Source: an uncultured Lachnospiraceae bacterium
GTDB lineage: Bacteria; Bacillota; Clostridia; Lachnospirales; Lachnospiraceae
DNA: 64,000 nucleotides
Direction: 5' to 3'
Assembly (NCBI GenBank): GCA_947625205.1
Contig: CANQNN010000004.1
Location: forward strand, 124,001-188,000
Made by a program: the position numbers and the translations under genes. Below, piece by piece: positions 27,190-36,764 of this stretch. A model generated the notes under the pieces. The model saw only the letters and a list, made by a program, of their open reading frames with translations, had not been told where the DNA came from and ran no database searches. How positions within the stretch are numbered: position 1 is the stretch's first letter; each line of letters opens with the position of its first letter.

Positions 27190-27204
27190 TATAGTATTAC
27201 TATA
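27190..27204. promoter_or_regulatory. Perfect 7-1-7 palindrome over the chemoreceptor promoter
   Basis: TATAGTA-T-TACTATA lies 28 nt before the receptor ATG and overlaps its likely -10 region (TTGGAG, 16-bp spacer, TACTAT on the minus strand). It is a candidate operator; the binding protein is unknown. Confidence 0.5.
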
Positions 27205-27233
27205 TCATATCTCTCCAATATTTACCATACATT

Positions 27234-27275
27234 CCTTCACCTGTTAATAGCATTCCTTTACCCGTTAATGGCATC
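27234..27275. repeat. Two tandem 21-bp direct repeats upstream of the chemoreceptor gene
   Basis: 27234-27254 and 27255-27275 share the pattern CCTTNACCNGTTAATNGCAT (17 of 21 bases identical) and abut exactly. The spacing of two helical turns suits a response-regulator site. Confidence 0.5.
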
Positions 27276-27346
27276 CGGCAATCGCATGATCACCTGTTGA
27301 CCGCTCAAATCCGTATTATCTTCTCACCCTGTACATAAAAACTGCA

Positions 27347-27389
27347 TAAAAAATCCCTTTTCGCACATATTCATATGGCGAAAAGGGAT
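27347..27389 (-). terminator. Terminator after rplQ, end of the S10-spc-alpha supercluster
   Basis: A perfect 12-bp stem (27353-27364 with 27378-27389) with a 13-nt loop is followed by TTTTTTATG on the minus strand. Confidence 0.95.
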
Positions 27390-27404
27390 ACCTGACAGCC
27401 TGAC

Positions 27405-27941
27405 TTATACCAGCTCCAGAACTACTTCCATTGCCGCATCACCCTTACGTGGACCGATCTTAATGATCCTTGTGTATCCACCGTTACGACTTGCATACTT
27501 AGGACCATACTCGTCAAAAAGCTTGGCAACCAGATCAACATTTTTGGTGCCCTTCTTTCTGCCCGCTGCCGCCGTAGGCACTTCCGTTACGGGATATAAT
27601 ACTCTCAGCATCTGTCTTCTTGCATGTAATCTGGAAGGCAGATCCTTGCGGATCTCTTTCTCGACACTGTCAAATACGGTTACTTTTTTGCCGTCTACGA
27701 CTTCCTTTACTCTCTTGCCGTCCTTATCTTTGCGCGGTACCTTCGCCGTAACCTTGACCGTCTCGTAATTGTCCTTTTCCTTAACAGCCATCGCAATAAG
27801 TCCGTCTGCGATCTTACGCACTTCCTTTGCTCTTGCTTCCGTGGTAATGATCCGGCCTTTGTAGATCAACGCCGTTACCTGACTTCTGAGTAATGCTTTT
27901 CTCTGGTCAGAGGTTCTGCCCAGTTTTCTGTATTTTGCCAT
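27405..27941 (-). CDS. rplQ: Ribosomal protein bL17, long form
   Basis: This bL17 (178 residues) begins MAKYRKLGRTSDQRKALLRS. It is about 50 residues longer than the usual 115-130 because of a charged insert at about residues 60-110 (RKDKDGKRVKEVVDGKK region) ahead of the conserved GGYTRIIKIGPRKGD. Long L17 proteins of this kind occur in some Clostridia. ATG 27941 is the family start; upstream in-frame codons are not part of it. It is the last gene of the cluster. Confidence 0.95.
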   Translation of the reverse strand: MAKYRKLGRTSDQRKALLRSQVTALIYKGRIITTEARAKEVRKIADGLIAMAVKEKDNYETVKVTAKVPRKDKDGKRVKEVVDGKKVTVFDSVEKEIRKDLPSRLHARRQMLRVLYPVTEVPTAAAGRKKGTKNVDLVAKLFDEYGPKYASRNGGYTRIIKIGPRKGDAAMEVVLELV

Positions 27942-28047
27942 AACAGGCTCCTTTCTCATCGGGGAGTTCTCTCCCACATATCATGGTGTACATCCGGCCA
28001 CGCTCTTTGGACTTACTTACCGAATGCGTTGACAGTTCCATTTATGA

Positions 28048-28061
28048 GCCGGCGCGCCGGC
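28048..28061. other. GC-rich perfect palindrome between rpoA and rplQ
   Basis: GCCGGCGCGCCGGC is a 14-bp palindrome in the 178-bp gap between rpoA and rplQ. It may mark an RNA processing or pausing hairpin. Nothing else is visible in this gap. Confidence 0.35.
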
Positions 28062-28119
28062 GCCCATCGGTCTTATCCCGCACGCCATCCTGTGTCTGCC
28101 ACAAAAGCAGAACAGTATC

Positions 28120-29079
28120 TTACACCTCATCGCTGGGGTTTAACTGCAATCCCAGTTCTTTTAATTTAGCCAGCACTTCCTCAAGAGACTTACGTCCAAG
28201 GTTGCGAACCTTCATCATATCCTCTGAGGTCTTATTGGTCAGCTCTTCCACCGTATTGATGCCGGCTCTCTTTAAGCAGTTATAGGAACGGACAGACAGC
28301 TCCAGCTCGTCTATACTCATTTCCAGTACTTTTTCTTTCTCGTCGTCTTCCTTCTCGATCATGACTTCTGCTGTCTTGGCATTCTCAGACAGATCGATAA
28401 AAAGACTTAAGTGCTCGCTGAGCACCTTCGCCGCCAGGCTCACCGCCTCGTCCGGAACCAGTGTTCCGTTGGTATATACATCCAGTGTCAGCTTGTCAAA
28501 ATCCGTGATCTGGCCGACACGCGTATTCTCCACGGTCACATTGACTCTCTCGATCGGTGTATAGATCGAATCCACCGCAATGACGCCGATCGGAAGATCT
28601 TCCGCCTTATTACGGTCAGAGCTTACATAGCCGCGGCCTTTTGTTATCGTCAGTTCCATGTACAGTTTGGTATCTTTACCGCTGAGCGTTGCGATCACAA
28701 GATCCGGATTTAATATCTCAATGTCCTGATCTACCTGAATGTCGGACGCCCTGACAATACCTTCGCCCTCATATTCGATATATGCGGTCTTAGGCTCATT
28801 GGTGTCGCTGGTGTTCTTGATCGCAAGGCTCTTGATGTTCATGATGATCTCGGTGACGTCTTCCTTCACACCGGGAATGGAACTGAACTCATGTAAAACG
28901 CCCTCGATCTTGACCTGGCTGACAGCCGCTCCCGGTAAAGAGGAAAGCATAATTCTTCTCAAAGAATTACCAAGGGTAATACCGTAGCCTCTCTCTAACG
29001 GTTCAACTACAAATCTGCCATACTTCTTATCTTCTGAGATTTCTGCAACCTCAATATTCGGTCTCTCAAAATCAAACAC
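28120..29079 (-). CDS. rpoA: RNA polymerase alpha subunit
   Basis: This 319-residue subunit nucleates polymerase assembly through its N-terminal domain (about 1-230; [21 protein letters not shown]) and contacts DNA and activators through the C-terminal domain (about 250-310; [16 protein letters not shown]). I chose GTG at 29079 because AAAGGAGGG is 7 nt upstream and the protein then starts at the conserved [10 protein letters not shown]. The ATG at 29124 would put that site inside the gene. It sits 48 nt after rpsD. Confidence 0.96.
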   Translation of the reverse strand: MFDFERPNIEVAEISEDKKYGRFVVEPLERGYGITLGNSLRRIMLSSLPGAAVSQVKIEGVLHEFSSIPGVKEDVTEIIMNIKSLAIKNTSDTNEPKTAYIEYEGEGIVRASDIQVDQDIEILNPDLVIATLSGKDTKLYMELTITKGRGYVSSDRNKAEDLPIGVIAVDSIYTPIERVNVTVENTRVGQITDFDKLTLDVYTNGTLVPDEAVSLAAKVLSEHLSLFIDLSENAKTAEVMIEKEDDEKEKVLEMSIDELELSVRSYNCLKRAGINTVEELTNKTSEDMMKVRNLGRKSLEEVLAKLKELGLQLNPSDEV

Positions 29080-29127
29080 GCAAATACCCTCCTTTGCCAA
29101 CATATTGTTAAGCGCTGCTCTCATCTT

Positions 29128-29721
29128 TTACTTGGAGTACAACTCGACGATAAGCATCTCATTTACCGGAACATCGATCATCTCTCTTGTCGGAAGGTAC
29201 TTGATCGTTCCCTTCAACGCTTCCTGATCTACCTCCATCCATTCCGGAACGAGTCTTCCCGCCGTCACTTCGAGGATATCCTTATATCTCTGTAAAGATT
29301 TGGACTTCTCTCTTACTTCAATCACATCACCTGCTTTGATCTGGTAAGAAGGGATCTGAACAGCCTTTCCGTTTACAAGGAAATGCTTATGTCCTACAAC
29401 CTGGCGCGCCTCTCTTCTCGTTCTGGCAAAACCCATCCTGAACACTACGCTGTCCAGTCTGCTCTCGAGCATAACCATCAGATTCTCACCGGTCATACCC
29501 TTCATGCGGTCAGCCTTCTTATAATAATTTCTGAAAGGCTTCTCAAGAACGCCATAGATAAATTTAGCTTTCTGTTTCTCTCTCAGCTGAAGACCGTACT
29601 CACTGATCTTCTTGCCGGCTCTCGCCGACGTTCTGTTTGACTTCTTGTCATATCCTAAATAAGTAGGATCTAAATCAAGCGATCTGCATCTTTTTAATAC
29701 AGGTACTCTGTTTACTGCCAT
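29128..29721 (-). CDS. rpsD: Ribosomal protein uS4, zinc-free type
   Basis: This 197-residue S4 initiates small-subunit assembly at the 5' domain of 16S rRNA. The N terminus ([19 protein letters not shown]) lacks the four-cysteine zinc site found in some S4 proteins. The S4 RNA-binding domain is at about 90-150 ([20 protein letters not shown]). It lies between rpsK and rpoA as in alpha operons. The 160-bp gap before it holds one small hairpin (CCCGC / GCGGG near 29810). Confidence 0.96.
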   Translation of the reverse strand: MAVNRVPVLKRCRSLDLDPTYLGYDKKSNRTSARAGKKISEYGLQLREKQKAKFIYGVLEKPFRNYYKKADRMKGMTGENLMVMLESRLDSVVFRMGFARTRREARQVVGHKHFLVNGKAVQIPSYQIKAGDVIEVREKSKSLQRYKDILEVTAGRLVPEWMEVDQEALKGTIKYLPTREMIDVPVNEMLIVELYSK

Positions 29722-29881
29722 TTCTTTTCGGCTCCTCTCATATGATTTTGTTTACAGCGCCATATTTGACAACACCAGACGGCGCCTTCTTCCAAAGATA
29801 CCCGCTATGCGGGATTCTTGTCTGCTCACGCAGAGAACCGCTGTCGATTCCCTGACAGATAATTGTGAAGCAAATTCCTTC

Positions 29882-30277
29882 TTAGACACGGCGGCGCTTG
29901 GGCGGACGGCATCCGTTATGAGGTACTGCGGTCACGTCACGGATACTGACTACTTCCAGACCGCACGCCTGCAATGCACGGATCGCAGCCTCACGGCCCG
30001 AACCCGGTCCCTTAACCATAACATCCACTGTCTTTAAGCCATGTACCAGCGCAGCTTTAGCCGCTGTCTCTGCAGCCATCTGTGCTGCATAGGGAGTAGA
30101 TTTCCTTGAACCTCTAAAACCAAGACCACCGGCACTAGCCCAGCTCAACGCATTACCCTCTGTGTCCGTCAGGGTAACGATCGTGTTGTTAAAGGAAGAC
30201 TGAATATGTGCCTGTCCACGTTCAACGTTTTTCTTTACACGCTTTTTTGTCACTTTTTTGGTAACTTTTTTAGCCAT
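29882..30277 (-). CDS. rpsK: Ribosomal protein uS11
   Basis: This 131-residue platform protein shows [32 protein letters not shown] and the C terminus [12 protein letters not shown], all family hallmarks. The N terminus carries KKVTKK repeats. It lies 81 nt after rpsM. Confidence 0.97.
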   Translation of the reverse strand: MAKKVTKKVTKKRVKKNVERGQAHIQSSFNNTIVTLTDTEGNALSWASAGGLGFRGSRKSTPYAAQMAAETAAKAALVHGLKTVDVMVKGPGSGREAAIRALQACGLEVVSIRDVTAVPHNGCRPPKRRRV

Positions 30278-30358
30278 AATAAACTAACCTACTTTCTCCA
30301 TTTCTACTGTTTACAACTTCCTTCTTTACGGCAGATGATCCAACCTTCAAATGCCGTA

Positions 30359-30727
30359 TTACTTCTTCTTGTTAGCAACCGTCCTCTTAGGACCTTTTCT
30401 TGTTCTCGCATTAGTCTTCGTCCTCTGTCCGCGAACCGGAAGTCCCTTCCTGTGACGAATACCTCTGTAGCAGCCGATCTCCTGAAGGCGCTTGATATTA
30501 AGAGCAACCTCTCTTCTCAGATCACCTTCTACCATGTAATCCTTGTCAATGATCTCGGCAATTCTCTTCACCTCATCGTCAGTCAATTCCCTGACACGGG
30601 TATCCGGGCTGACTTTAGCCGCCTCAAGAATCTTGTTGGCGCTCACTCTGCCGATTCCGTAGATATAGGTCAGTCCGATCTCTACACGTTTTTCTCTGGG
30701 TAAATCAACACCTGCAATACGAGCCAT
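30359..30727 (-). CDS. rpsM: Ribosomal protein uS13
   Basis: This 122-residue head protein contacts the P-site tRNA through its basic C terminus. [21 protein letters not shown] and [20 protein letters not shown] identify it. It opens the alpha-operon part after a 222-nt leader from rpmJ. Confidence 0.97.
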   Translation of the reverse strand: MARIAGVDLPREKRVEIGLTYIYGIGRVSANKILEAAKVSPDTRVRELTDDEVKRIAEIIDKDYMVEGDLRREVALNIKRLQEIGCYRGIRHRKGLPVRGQRTKTNARTRKGPKRTVANKKK

Positions 30728-30949
30728 TTACATTTCCTCCATTTTCTCTGCATTTCTTATGCACTTTGTATACTGCGTATACATGACACTAATTGATTGG
30801 GGTAGGTCCTACCCAACCGGATCAAATCATCCGATCTTTCCAAACGCAACGCCTGGTATCAAAAAGTTATCTCCTAAGGCTCTTCCATCTATATTATTAT
30901 ATATATTATATTAGTAAGAACCCCTTCAAACCTTGAAACTGTCCGGGGA
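30728..30949 (-). promoter_or_regulatory. Leader region before rpsM with a 20-nt palindromic hairpin
   Basis: The gap between rpmJ and rpsM is unusually long for this cluster. An AT-rich block on the minus strand (about 30890-30910, TATAAT-like, with TTGAAG upstream) could be an internal promoter. The hairpin at 30797-30816 is nearly perfect (TTGGGGTAGG / CCTACCCAA on the plus strand). A second small stem is GATC / GATC near 30830. A role in alpha-operon autoregulation is possible but unproven. Confidence 0.45.
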
Positions 30950-31063
30950 TTAACCTTGTACCTGCTTGTGTTTGGGATTCTCACAGATTACTCTGATCTT
31001 TCCTTTTCTTTTAATGATCTTGCACTTTTCGCAAATCGGTTTTACTGATGATCTTACTTTCAT
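30950..31063 (-). CDS. rpmJ: Ribosomal protein bL36
   Basis: This 37-residue zinc-type L36 begins [20 protein letters not shown]. The zinc ligands are Cys11, Cys14, Cys27 and His32. GGAGGG precedes the ATG. It is too short for many gene finders but its position between infA and rpsM is canonical. Confidence 0.96.
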   Translation of the reverse strand: MKVRSSVKPICEKCKIIKRKGKIRVICENPKHKQVQG

Positions 31064-31184
31064 CTTAAACCCTCCTTTCAAAAAAGACCGTTTTACATTA
31101 TATCATCAAACCCAGCATTTGGCAAGAGCTTTTTTTCAGCCTTTTCCGCAGCTTTTTTCAGCCTTTTTCGCATCTGCGCGCATC

Positions 31185-31403
31185 TTATTTATCTCTCCAG
31201 ATGATCCTTCCTTTGGACAGATCGTAGGGCGATAACTCAAGCGTTACCTTATCGCCCGGCAGGATACGAATAAAGTGCTGCCGGAGCTTACCGCTTATAT
31301 GCGCCAGCACCACATGACCGTTTTCCAACTCTACCTGAAACATAGTGTTCGGCAGCTTTTCAATGACTGTTCCTTCGATTTCAATTACATCAGCTTTTGA
31401 CAT
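31185..31403 (-). CDS. infA: Translation initiation factor IF-1
   Basis: This 72-residue S1-like OB-fold protein binds the A site of the 30S subunit during initiation. It begins [19 protein letters not shown] and ends [19 protein letters not shown] lies upstream of ATG 31403. The start overlaps the 3' end of the KOW-domain gene by 14 nt, so the two are probably translationally coupled. Confidence 0.97.
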   Translation of the reverse strand: MSKADVIEIEGTVIEKLPNTMFQVELENGHVVLAHISGKLRQHFIRILPGDKVTLELSPYDLSKGRIIWRDK

Positions 31404-31644
31404 TTGACTCCTCCTGATACTTTTTGATTGTTCTACTGATCTCCAAATCCGTAAAGCCTTTCTCCGGCTCCTTAATCTGTACCTGTTTATTGACCTGAAT
31501 ATGTTTCCGGTTCTTTTTCTTGGGCCGATCCGCGCATCTGACCACACCGTCCGCCAGAAATACATATTCGCCTTCTTCTCTTACTATGACATAGGTTTTT
31601 CCCTTATCATGTCCCGCCATCGAGACGGCAAGCATTCCCGTCAT
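31390..31644 (-). CDS. KOW-domain RNA-binding protein (L14e-like)
   Basis: This 84-residue protein has an N-terminal KOW-type segment ([25 protein letters not shown] in part: [12 protein letters not shown]) followed by a basic stretch with [12 protein letters not shown]. It resembles small COG2163-type proteins found at this exact place (map, KOW, infA) in Clostridia. The function is unknown; a ribosome-associated role is inferred from position and domain. Confidence 0.82.
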   Translation of the reverse strand: MTGMLAVSMAGHDKGKTYVIVREEGEYVFLADGVVRCADRPKKKNRKHIQVNKQVQIKEPEKGFTDLEISRTIKKYQEESNVKS

Positions 31645-31676
31645 GCCATTTACTTTCCTTTATTCCATAAAATATT

Positions 31677-32438
31677 CTATAAAATCTTTCCTAACGTCAA
31701 TATCTCCGGCTCGCCCTCGGTTATCAGTACCGTGTTCTCATAGTGGGCCGACAGAGAATGATCCGCCGTAACGACCGTCCAGCCGTCGTTAAGCCACCTC
31801 ACATCGCCGGTCCCCATATTGATCATCGGTTCCACCGCCAATGTCATGCCGGGCCGGAGTCTCGGTCCCCGTCTCCTCTGTGCAAAATTAGGGATCTCCG
31901 GCGCTTCATGCAGATGCGTTCCGATGCCGTGTCCGACAAGCGCCGATACAATGCCGTATCCGTACTGTGTGACATAAGCCGCGATCGCATTGGAGATATC
32001 AAACAGGTGCATACCCGCCCGCGCCATTTTGATCCCTTCATAGAAGCTCTGTCTGGTCACATCGATCAGCTGCTGCGCCTGCGGACTGATCCGGCCAACC
32101 GCATGGGTCCTGGCCGCATCAGAATGATACCCCTGATAAATGAGTCCCATGTCGAGGCTCACAATGTCGCCTTCCTGTATGATGCGCGAGTCGCTCGGTA
32201 TACCGTGCACGACCTCGTCGTTTACGGATACGCACACAGACGCCGGATAACCGTTATAGTGAAGAAAGTTAGGAGTGCATCCCATGCTGCGGATGAGCTT
32301 TTCGCCGGCTCTGTCTATCTCTTTCGTGGAAATGCCCGGCCGGATAATGTCTGCCAGCTCATCATGCACCCTGGAGAGCAGTCTGCCGGATTCTCTCATC
32401 AGTTCGATCTCTCTCGAAGATTTGATCGTTATCGCCAT
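31677..32438 (-). CDS. map: Methionine aminopeptidase, type I
   Basis: This protein (253 residues) removes the N-terminal methionine from new proteins. Metal ligands are visible: Asp in VSLDMGLIYQG (about 96), Asp in YHSDAARTHAVG (about 107), His in GHGIGTHLHEAPEIPNF, Glu in LAVEPMINMG, and a C-terminal Glu in NTVLITEGEPE. Start at 32438 is better spaced from AGGG than 32444. It follows adk by 46 nt. Confidence 0.95.
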   Translation of the reverse strand: MAITIKSSREIELMRESGRLLSRVHDELADIIRPGISTKEIDRAGEKLIRSMGCTPNFLHYNGYPASVCVSVNDEVVHGIPSDSRIIQEGDIVSLDMGLIYQGYHSDAARTHAVGRISPQAQQLIDVTRQSFYEGIKMARAGMHLFDISNAIAAYVTQYGYGIVSALVGHGIGTHLHEAPEIPNFAQRRRGPRLRPGMTLAVEPMINMGTGDVRWLNDGWTVVTADHSLSAHYENTVLITEGEPEILTLGKIL

Positions 32439-32484
32439 CGTCATCCCTGCCTTAATTTCTGTTTATCATTATATCTGAAAGCAT

Positions 32485-33129
32485 CTATGCGCCCAGGATC
32501 TTCCCGATCGCCGCGAACACGTCCTTCATGTCCATCGTACCGTCTACGGTCTTAAGCACGCCTTTCTTCTTATAAAAATCAATGAGAGGCTGCGTCTGCT
32601 CATGATATACATTCAGACGGTTCTGAACCGTCTCCGGTTTATCATCGTCGCGCAGCACAAGCGGCTGTCCGCACACATCGCATATTCCCTCTTTTTTCGG
32701 CGGAATATGTTCGATATGATAAGTCGCACCGCAGGAGAGGCAGGCGCGTCTTCCGCCCATCCTTCTTACGATGTTTTCATCCGGAACATCCACATCGATC
32801 GCATAATCGATCTTATCGCCCAGCTCTGTAAGCGCTTTGTCAAGCACTTCCGCCTGGGGAATGGTTCTCGGAAACCCGTCAAGCACGTAACCGTTCCGGC
32901 AATCGTCCTGCGCCACTCTGTCGAGCAGGATCTTCACCGTCAATTCATCGGGGACAAGAAGCCCCTTATCCATATATTGTTTTGCTTCCATGCCGAGAGC
33001 CGTTCCGTTCTTAATGTTGGCTCTGAAAATATCCCCTGTGGAAATATGCGGAATCCCGTACTCATCCGCAATCATTTTGGCCTGCGTGCCTTTGCCCGCA
33101 CCGGGCGCGCCCAGCATAATAATCTTCAT
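32485..33129 (-). CDS. adk: Adenylate kinase, zinc-lid type
   Basis: This 214-residue enzyme interconverts ATP plus AMP and two ADP. The P-loop is GAPGAGKGTQ (7-16). The AMP site shows ISTGDIFRAN and DGFPRTIPQAE. The lid carries two CxxC pairs (ACLSCGATYH and ICDVCGQ), so it binds zinc, as in many Gram-positives. It lies between secY and map. Confidence 0.97.
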   Translation of the reverse strand: MKIIMLGAPGAGKGTQAKMIADEYGIPHISTGDIFRANIKNGTALGMEAKQYMDKGLLVPDELTVKILLDRVAQDDCRNGYVLDGFPRTIPQAEVLDKALTELGDKIDYAIDVDVPDENIVRRMGGRRACLSCGATYHIEHIPPKKEGICDVCGQPLVLRDDDKPETVQNRLNVYHEQTQPLIDFYKKKGVLKTVDGTMDMKDVFAAIGKILGA

Positions 33130-33183
33130 CCTGATCCTCCATTTCTGCTCAATATGCCGCCCTTTTCCGATAATAGGAAAGTC

Positions 33184-33214
33184 TGGGGACGGTCGGATGC
33201 TCCGCTCGTCCCCA
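33184..33214 (-). other. Hairpin in the secY-adk gap
   Basis: TGGGGAC / GTCCCCA (7 bp, 17-nt loop with further internal pairing) lies in the 109-bp gap. Without a U-run it looks more like an RNA processing or attenuation hairpin than a full terminator. Confidence 0.4.
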
Positions 33215-33238
33215 TGATATTTTATAATATAATCAATA

Positions 33239-34552
33239 TCAGTTGTTCAAAAATCCTTTATAATTACGAACTAACATCTGTGACTCGATCTGTTTTACGG
33301 TCTCAAGAACGACGCTGACAATAATGATCAGACTCGTTCCGCCGAAGGACACGCTCGCGCCAAACACACCGTTAAAGATATACGGCACAACGCACACGAT
33401 CGTAAGTCCAACCGCACCGATAAAGATAATATAGGTAAGCACCTTGTTCAGATAGTCACTGGTGGGCTTGCCCGGTCTGATACCCGGAACAAATCCGCCC
33501 TGCTTCTTCATATTCTCCGATATCTCTAACGGATTAAAGGTGATCGAAGTATAGAAGTAAGCAAAAAGGATAACCAGCACAATATATACGACCAGGCCGA
33601 GCGAATAAACCGGCTGGCTGGGATTGCACCAGTAATTGGAGTTTAATCCTTTTAAGATCTCGCCCCACACACCCGTACCGCTTATATTAAAGAAAGAACA
33701 TATCATCACCGGCAGCTGCATCAGGGATGATGCAAAGATCACAGGAATAACGCCGGACGTGTTGATCTTAAGCGGAATATTTGTCGCCTGGCCGCCCACC
33801 ATTTTTCTTCCCTGTACCTTCTTGGCGTACTGTACGGGAATCTTACGGACACCGTCATTCAGAATAATAACGAGTACCACCATCAGCACGATGACCGCTA
33901 TTATGATGATCGCGGCTACCACGCCCTTGGCGATGGAACGTCCGATGACGAACTGTTCAAACAGCTGTGTGATGTCCTGGGGCATACGCGACAAAATGTT
34001 AATGGTAAGTACAATGGAAATACCATTGCCCACACCGTGTTCGGTGATCCGCTCACCGATCCACATAAGGAATGCGCTGCCCGCAGTCAGTGCCACAATG
34101 ACAGTAATGACATTCATGACATTGTACGTCTGCAGAAGGCCCTGCCTTCCGAACCCGATCGCCATTGCAGTTGACTCGATCAATGCAAGCGCTACCGTCA
34201 CATATCTGGTAATGGATGCAATCTTCTTCCTGCCATCGGCGCCGTCGCGCTGCATCTCCTCCAGCTTAGGGATCGCAATCGTCATAAGCTGCATAATAAT
34301 GGATGATGTGATATACGGTGTGATGTTCAATGCAAGAACGGACATGTTAATAAACGATCCGCCCGTAAAAGCGTCAAAGAAATTGAATGCATCGCTGGTC
34401 TGCTGTGCAAACCAGTCAGCAAAAAACGCCCTGTTGATACCCGGAACGGGCAGCTGTGAGCCGAGACGGATCACAATCAACATCATAAACGTAAAGAAAA
34501 TCTTCTTTCTGATTTCTTTGATTTTAAATGCATTTACTAAGGTTTTAAACAT
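33239..34552 (-). CDS. secY: Protein translocase subunit SecY
   Basis: This 437-residue protein has ten membrane helices and forms the central channel of the Sec translocon. Conserved stretches include RLGSQLPVPGIN, GGSFINMSVLALNITPYI, ITEHGVGNGISI and RPGKPTSDYLNKVLT. The start overlaps the rplO stop by one base. Confidence 0.97.
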   Translation of the reverse strand: MFKTLVNAFKIKEIRKKIFFTFMMLIVIRLGSQLPVPGINRAFFADWFAQQTSDAFNFFDAFTGGSFINMSVLALNITPYITSSIIMQLMTIAIPKLEEMQRDGADGRKKIASITRYVTVALALIESTAMAIGFGRQGLLQTYNVMNVITVIVALTAGSAFLMWIGERITEHGVGNGISIVLTINILSRMPQDITQLFEQFVIGRSIAKGVVAAIIIIAVIVLMVVLVIILNDGVRKIPVQYAKKVQGRKMVGGQATNIPLKINTSGVIPVIFASSLMQLPVMICSFFNISGTGVWGEILKGLNSNYWCNPSQPVYSLGLVVYIVLVILFAYFYTSITFNPLEISENMKKQGGFVPGIRPGKPTSDYLNKVLTYIIFIGAVGLTIVCVVPYIFNGVFGASVSFGGTSLIIIVSVVLETVKQIESQMLVRNYKGFLNN

Positions 34553-34992
34553 TAAACCACCTCTGCTGTTCCACCAAGTGCCTCGATCTTTTCTTTAGCG
34601 GATGCGCTGAAAGCGCCTACCTTAACATCGAGCTTCTTGGTTAATTCTCCGTTTCCAAGAATCTTAACGCCATCGCGAGGGTTCTTGATGATCCCTTTTT
34701 CAATTAATGCATCCACATCAACCGTTGCGCCGCTGTCAAATACCTCAAGCGCGCTTATGTTGATCGCTACTATATCCTTAGAGTTTCTGCAGGTGAATCC
34801 TTTCTTGGGAAGCCGTCTGTACAAAGGCATCTGACCGCCTTCAAATCCCGGTCTGGGCGCTCCCGAACGAGCTTTCTGTCCTTTATGTCCCTTGCCGGCA
34901 GTCTTGCCGTTGCCTGAACCGTGTCCACGACCTCTTCTAAAATTATCACTGTGTACCGACCCTGCAGCTGGTCTTAAATTTGATAATTCCAT
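34552..34992 (-). CDS. rplO: Ribosomal protein uL15
   Basis: This 146-residue protein has the Gly-rich N-terminal extension with [19 protein letters not shown] and the motif [18 protein letters not shown]. It overlaps secY by one base and follows rpmD by 12 nt. Confidence 0.97.
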   Translation of the reverse strand: MELSNLRPAAGSVHSDNFRRGRGHGSGNGKTAGKGHKGQKARSGAPRPGFEGGQMPLYRRLPKKGFTCRNSKDIVAINISALEVFDSGATVDVDALIEKGIIKNPRDGVKILGNGELTKKLDVKVGAFSASAKEKIEALGGTAEVV

Positions 34993-35004
34993 TGTGGCAC
35001 CTCC

Positions 35005-35205
35005 TTATGCTTCTTCTACTTTCACCATGTGTCTTACTTTCTGAATCTGGCCTCTGGTTGATGCGTTATCCGGCAGTTCAACCGTCTGGTTAATCTTTCT
35101 AAGTCCCATAGCCTTGATCGTGGCTCTGGTCTTCGGAATCTGACCAATGGTAGATTTGATTAAAGTTATCTTTAATTTCTTATCTGCTTCTTTCTTTGCT
35201 GCCAT
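35005..35205 (-). CDS. rpmD: Ribosomal protein uL30
   Basis: This 66-residue protein carries LKITLIKSTIGQIPKTRATI and GLRKINQTVELPDN. The acidic/basic N terminus (MAAKKEADKK) is a few residues longer than typical. It lies between rpsE and rplO. Confidence 0.96.
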   Translation of the reverse strand: MAAKKEADKKLKITLIKSTIGQIPKTRATIKAMGLRKINQTVELPDNASTRGQIQKVRHMVKVEEA

Positions 35206-35252
35206 GTTTTTTCCCTCCTAAATTTTCTGACCGCCAAATGATATCCGGCAAT

Positions 35253-35762
35253 TTAAGCACGAATCTCTTCTACGGACTTACCGCGGTTCTTAGCTACTTC
35301 TTCAGGAGTCTTCAACTGGCTCAGGCCCGCGATTGTAGCAAGTACAACGTTCTGCTTATTATTGGAGCCCAAAGATTTCGTACGGATATTCTTGATGCCC
35401 GCAAGCTCACATACGATACGGGCCGGACCGCCGGCGATGATACCGGTACCTTCCGGAGCCCTCTTAAGAAGTACGGAAGCCGATCCGAATTTACCGATGA
35501 AATCATGTGTAATGCTGTTCTTATCATCAAGTGCAACGGAAACCAAATTCTTGATTGCATCTTCCTTTCCTTTACGAATTGCTTCAGGGATCTCAGTTGC
35601 CTTACCCAAACCTGCACCAACATGACCGTTGCCATCGCCGACAACCACAAGCGCCGTGAAACGCATGTTACGACCACCCTTAACAACCTTGGTAACACGT
35701 TTGATTGTTACAACTTTTTCAGTCAACTCTAATTGACTTACATCAATGATTGTACGTCTCAT
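35253..35762 (-). CDS. rpsE: Ribosomal protein uS5
   Basis: This 169-residue protein of the 30S mRNA channel has the double-stranded-RNA-binding half ([19 protein letters not shown]) and the C-terminal half ([24 protein letters not shown]). Start at 35762 (MRRTIIDVS) follows AAGGGAG; the 33-residue extension overlaps rplR and is not real. Confidence 0.96.
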   Translation of the reverse strand: MRRTIIDVSQLELTEKVVTIKRVTKVVKGGRNMRFTALVVVGDGNGHVGAGLGKATEIPEAIRKGKEDAIKNLVSVALDDKNSITHDFIGKFGSASVLLKRAPEGTGIIAGGPARIVCELAGIKNIRTKSLGSNNKQNVVLATIAGLSQLKTPEEVAKNRGKSVEEIRA

Positions 35763-35781
35763 GTGATTCTTTTCTCCCTTC

Positions 35782-36150
35782 CTAGAATTCCAGGCCGGCT
35801 TCTCTCGCCGCCTCTGCCAATGCCGCAATCTTACCCTGATATATGAAACCGCCTCTGTCAAAGATAACAGTCTTGATACCTTTTTCGATTGCTCTCTTGG
35901 CGATCACTGTTCCCAAATATGCTGCCGCATCAACGTTATTGGTTTTTTCCAGCTCAGCTTTCACATCCTTCTCAAGCGTGGACGCTGAAACCAGGGTGTT
36001 GCCAACCGTATCGTCAATAATTTGAGCATACATATGATTATTGCTTCGAAACACTGATAAACGCGGTCTCTCAGCTGTGCCGCTGAGACGGTTGCGCAGT
36101 CTCTTGTGCTTTTTTACACGAACATCACGTCTTGATACTTTACTAACCAT
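35782..36150 (-). CDS. rplR: Ribosomal protein uL18
   Basis: This 122-residue 5S-rRNA-binding protein shows [20 protein letters not shown] and [23 protein letters not shown] 36150 is 9 nt from GGAG; ATG 36156 is too close to it. Confidence 0.96.
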   Translation of the reverse strand: MVSKVSRRDVRVKKHKRLRNRLSGTAERPRLSVFRSNNHMYAQIIDDTVGNTLVSASTLEKDVKAELEKTNNVDAAAYLGTVIAKRAIEKGIKTVIFDRGGFIYQGKIAALAEAAREAGLEF

Positions 36151-36170
36151 CTTCATACTCTCCTTATCTG

Positions 36171-36713
36171 TTATTTCTTACCGGTCTTACCGACTTTACG
36201 TCTGATCGTCTCGTCAACATATTTGATACCCTTGCCCTTATAAGGCTCCGGTCTTCTCTTATCTCTTATTTCAGCCGCAAACTGACCGACTTTTTCTTTA
36301 TCGATACCTTTGACAATGATAATGTTCTGTCCATCCACAACAGTCTCAATGCCCTCGGGATCTGTCATCTCAACCGGATGAGAGTAACCTAAGTTCAGCG
36401 TCAGTTTCTTACCGGACTTGGCTGCTCTGTAACCGACGCCGTTTACTTCCAGTTTCTTCTCATAGCCTTCCGTAACGCCAATTACCATGTTATTGATCAG
36501 GGTTCTGGTCAGACCGTGGAAAGATTTCATTCTCTTCAGATCGTTCGGTCTTGATACAAGGACCTGATCGCCCTCTACTTTGATCTCCATTTCCGACGGA
36601 AGCACTCTCTCAAGTGTTCCCTTAGGACCTTTTACAGTCACCTTATTATTTTCTGCGACATCCACAGTAACGCCTGCCGGAATCGCGATTGGCATTCTTC
36701 CTATACGTGACAT
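36171..36713 (-). CDS. rplF: Ribosomal protein uL6
   Basis: This 180-residue protein has two L6 domains, with [17 protein letters not shown] at the start and [16 protein letters not shown] near the end. AGGAGG precedes the ATG. The 321-nt gap from rpsH is filled by a repeat array, so its translation depends on transcription through that array. Confidence 0.97.
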   Translation of the reverse strand: MSRIGRMPIAIPAGVTVDVAENNKVTVKGPKGTLERVLPSEMEIKVEGDQVLVSRPNDLKRMKSFHGLTRTLINNMVIGVTEGYEKKLEVNGVGYRAAKSGKKLTLNLGYSHPVEMTDPEGIETVVDGQNIIIVKGIDKEKVGQFAAEIRDKRRPEPYKGKGIKYVDETIRRKVGKTGKK

Positions 36714-36764
36714 GCCCGTACCTCCTGTTTTTATAATCTTACAACAATACCTGTGTTACCGATC

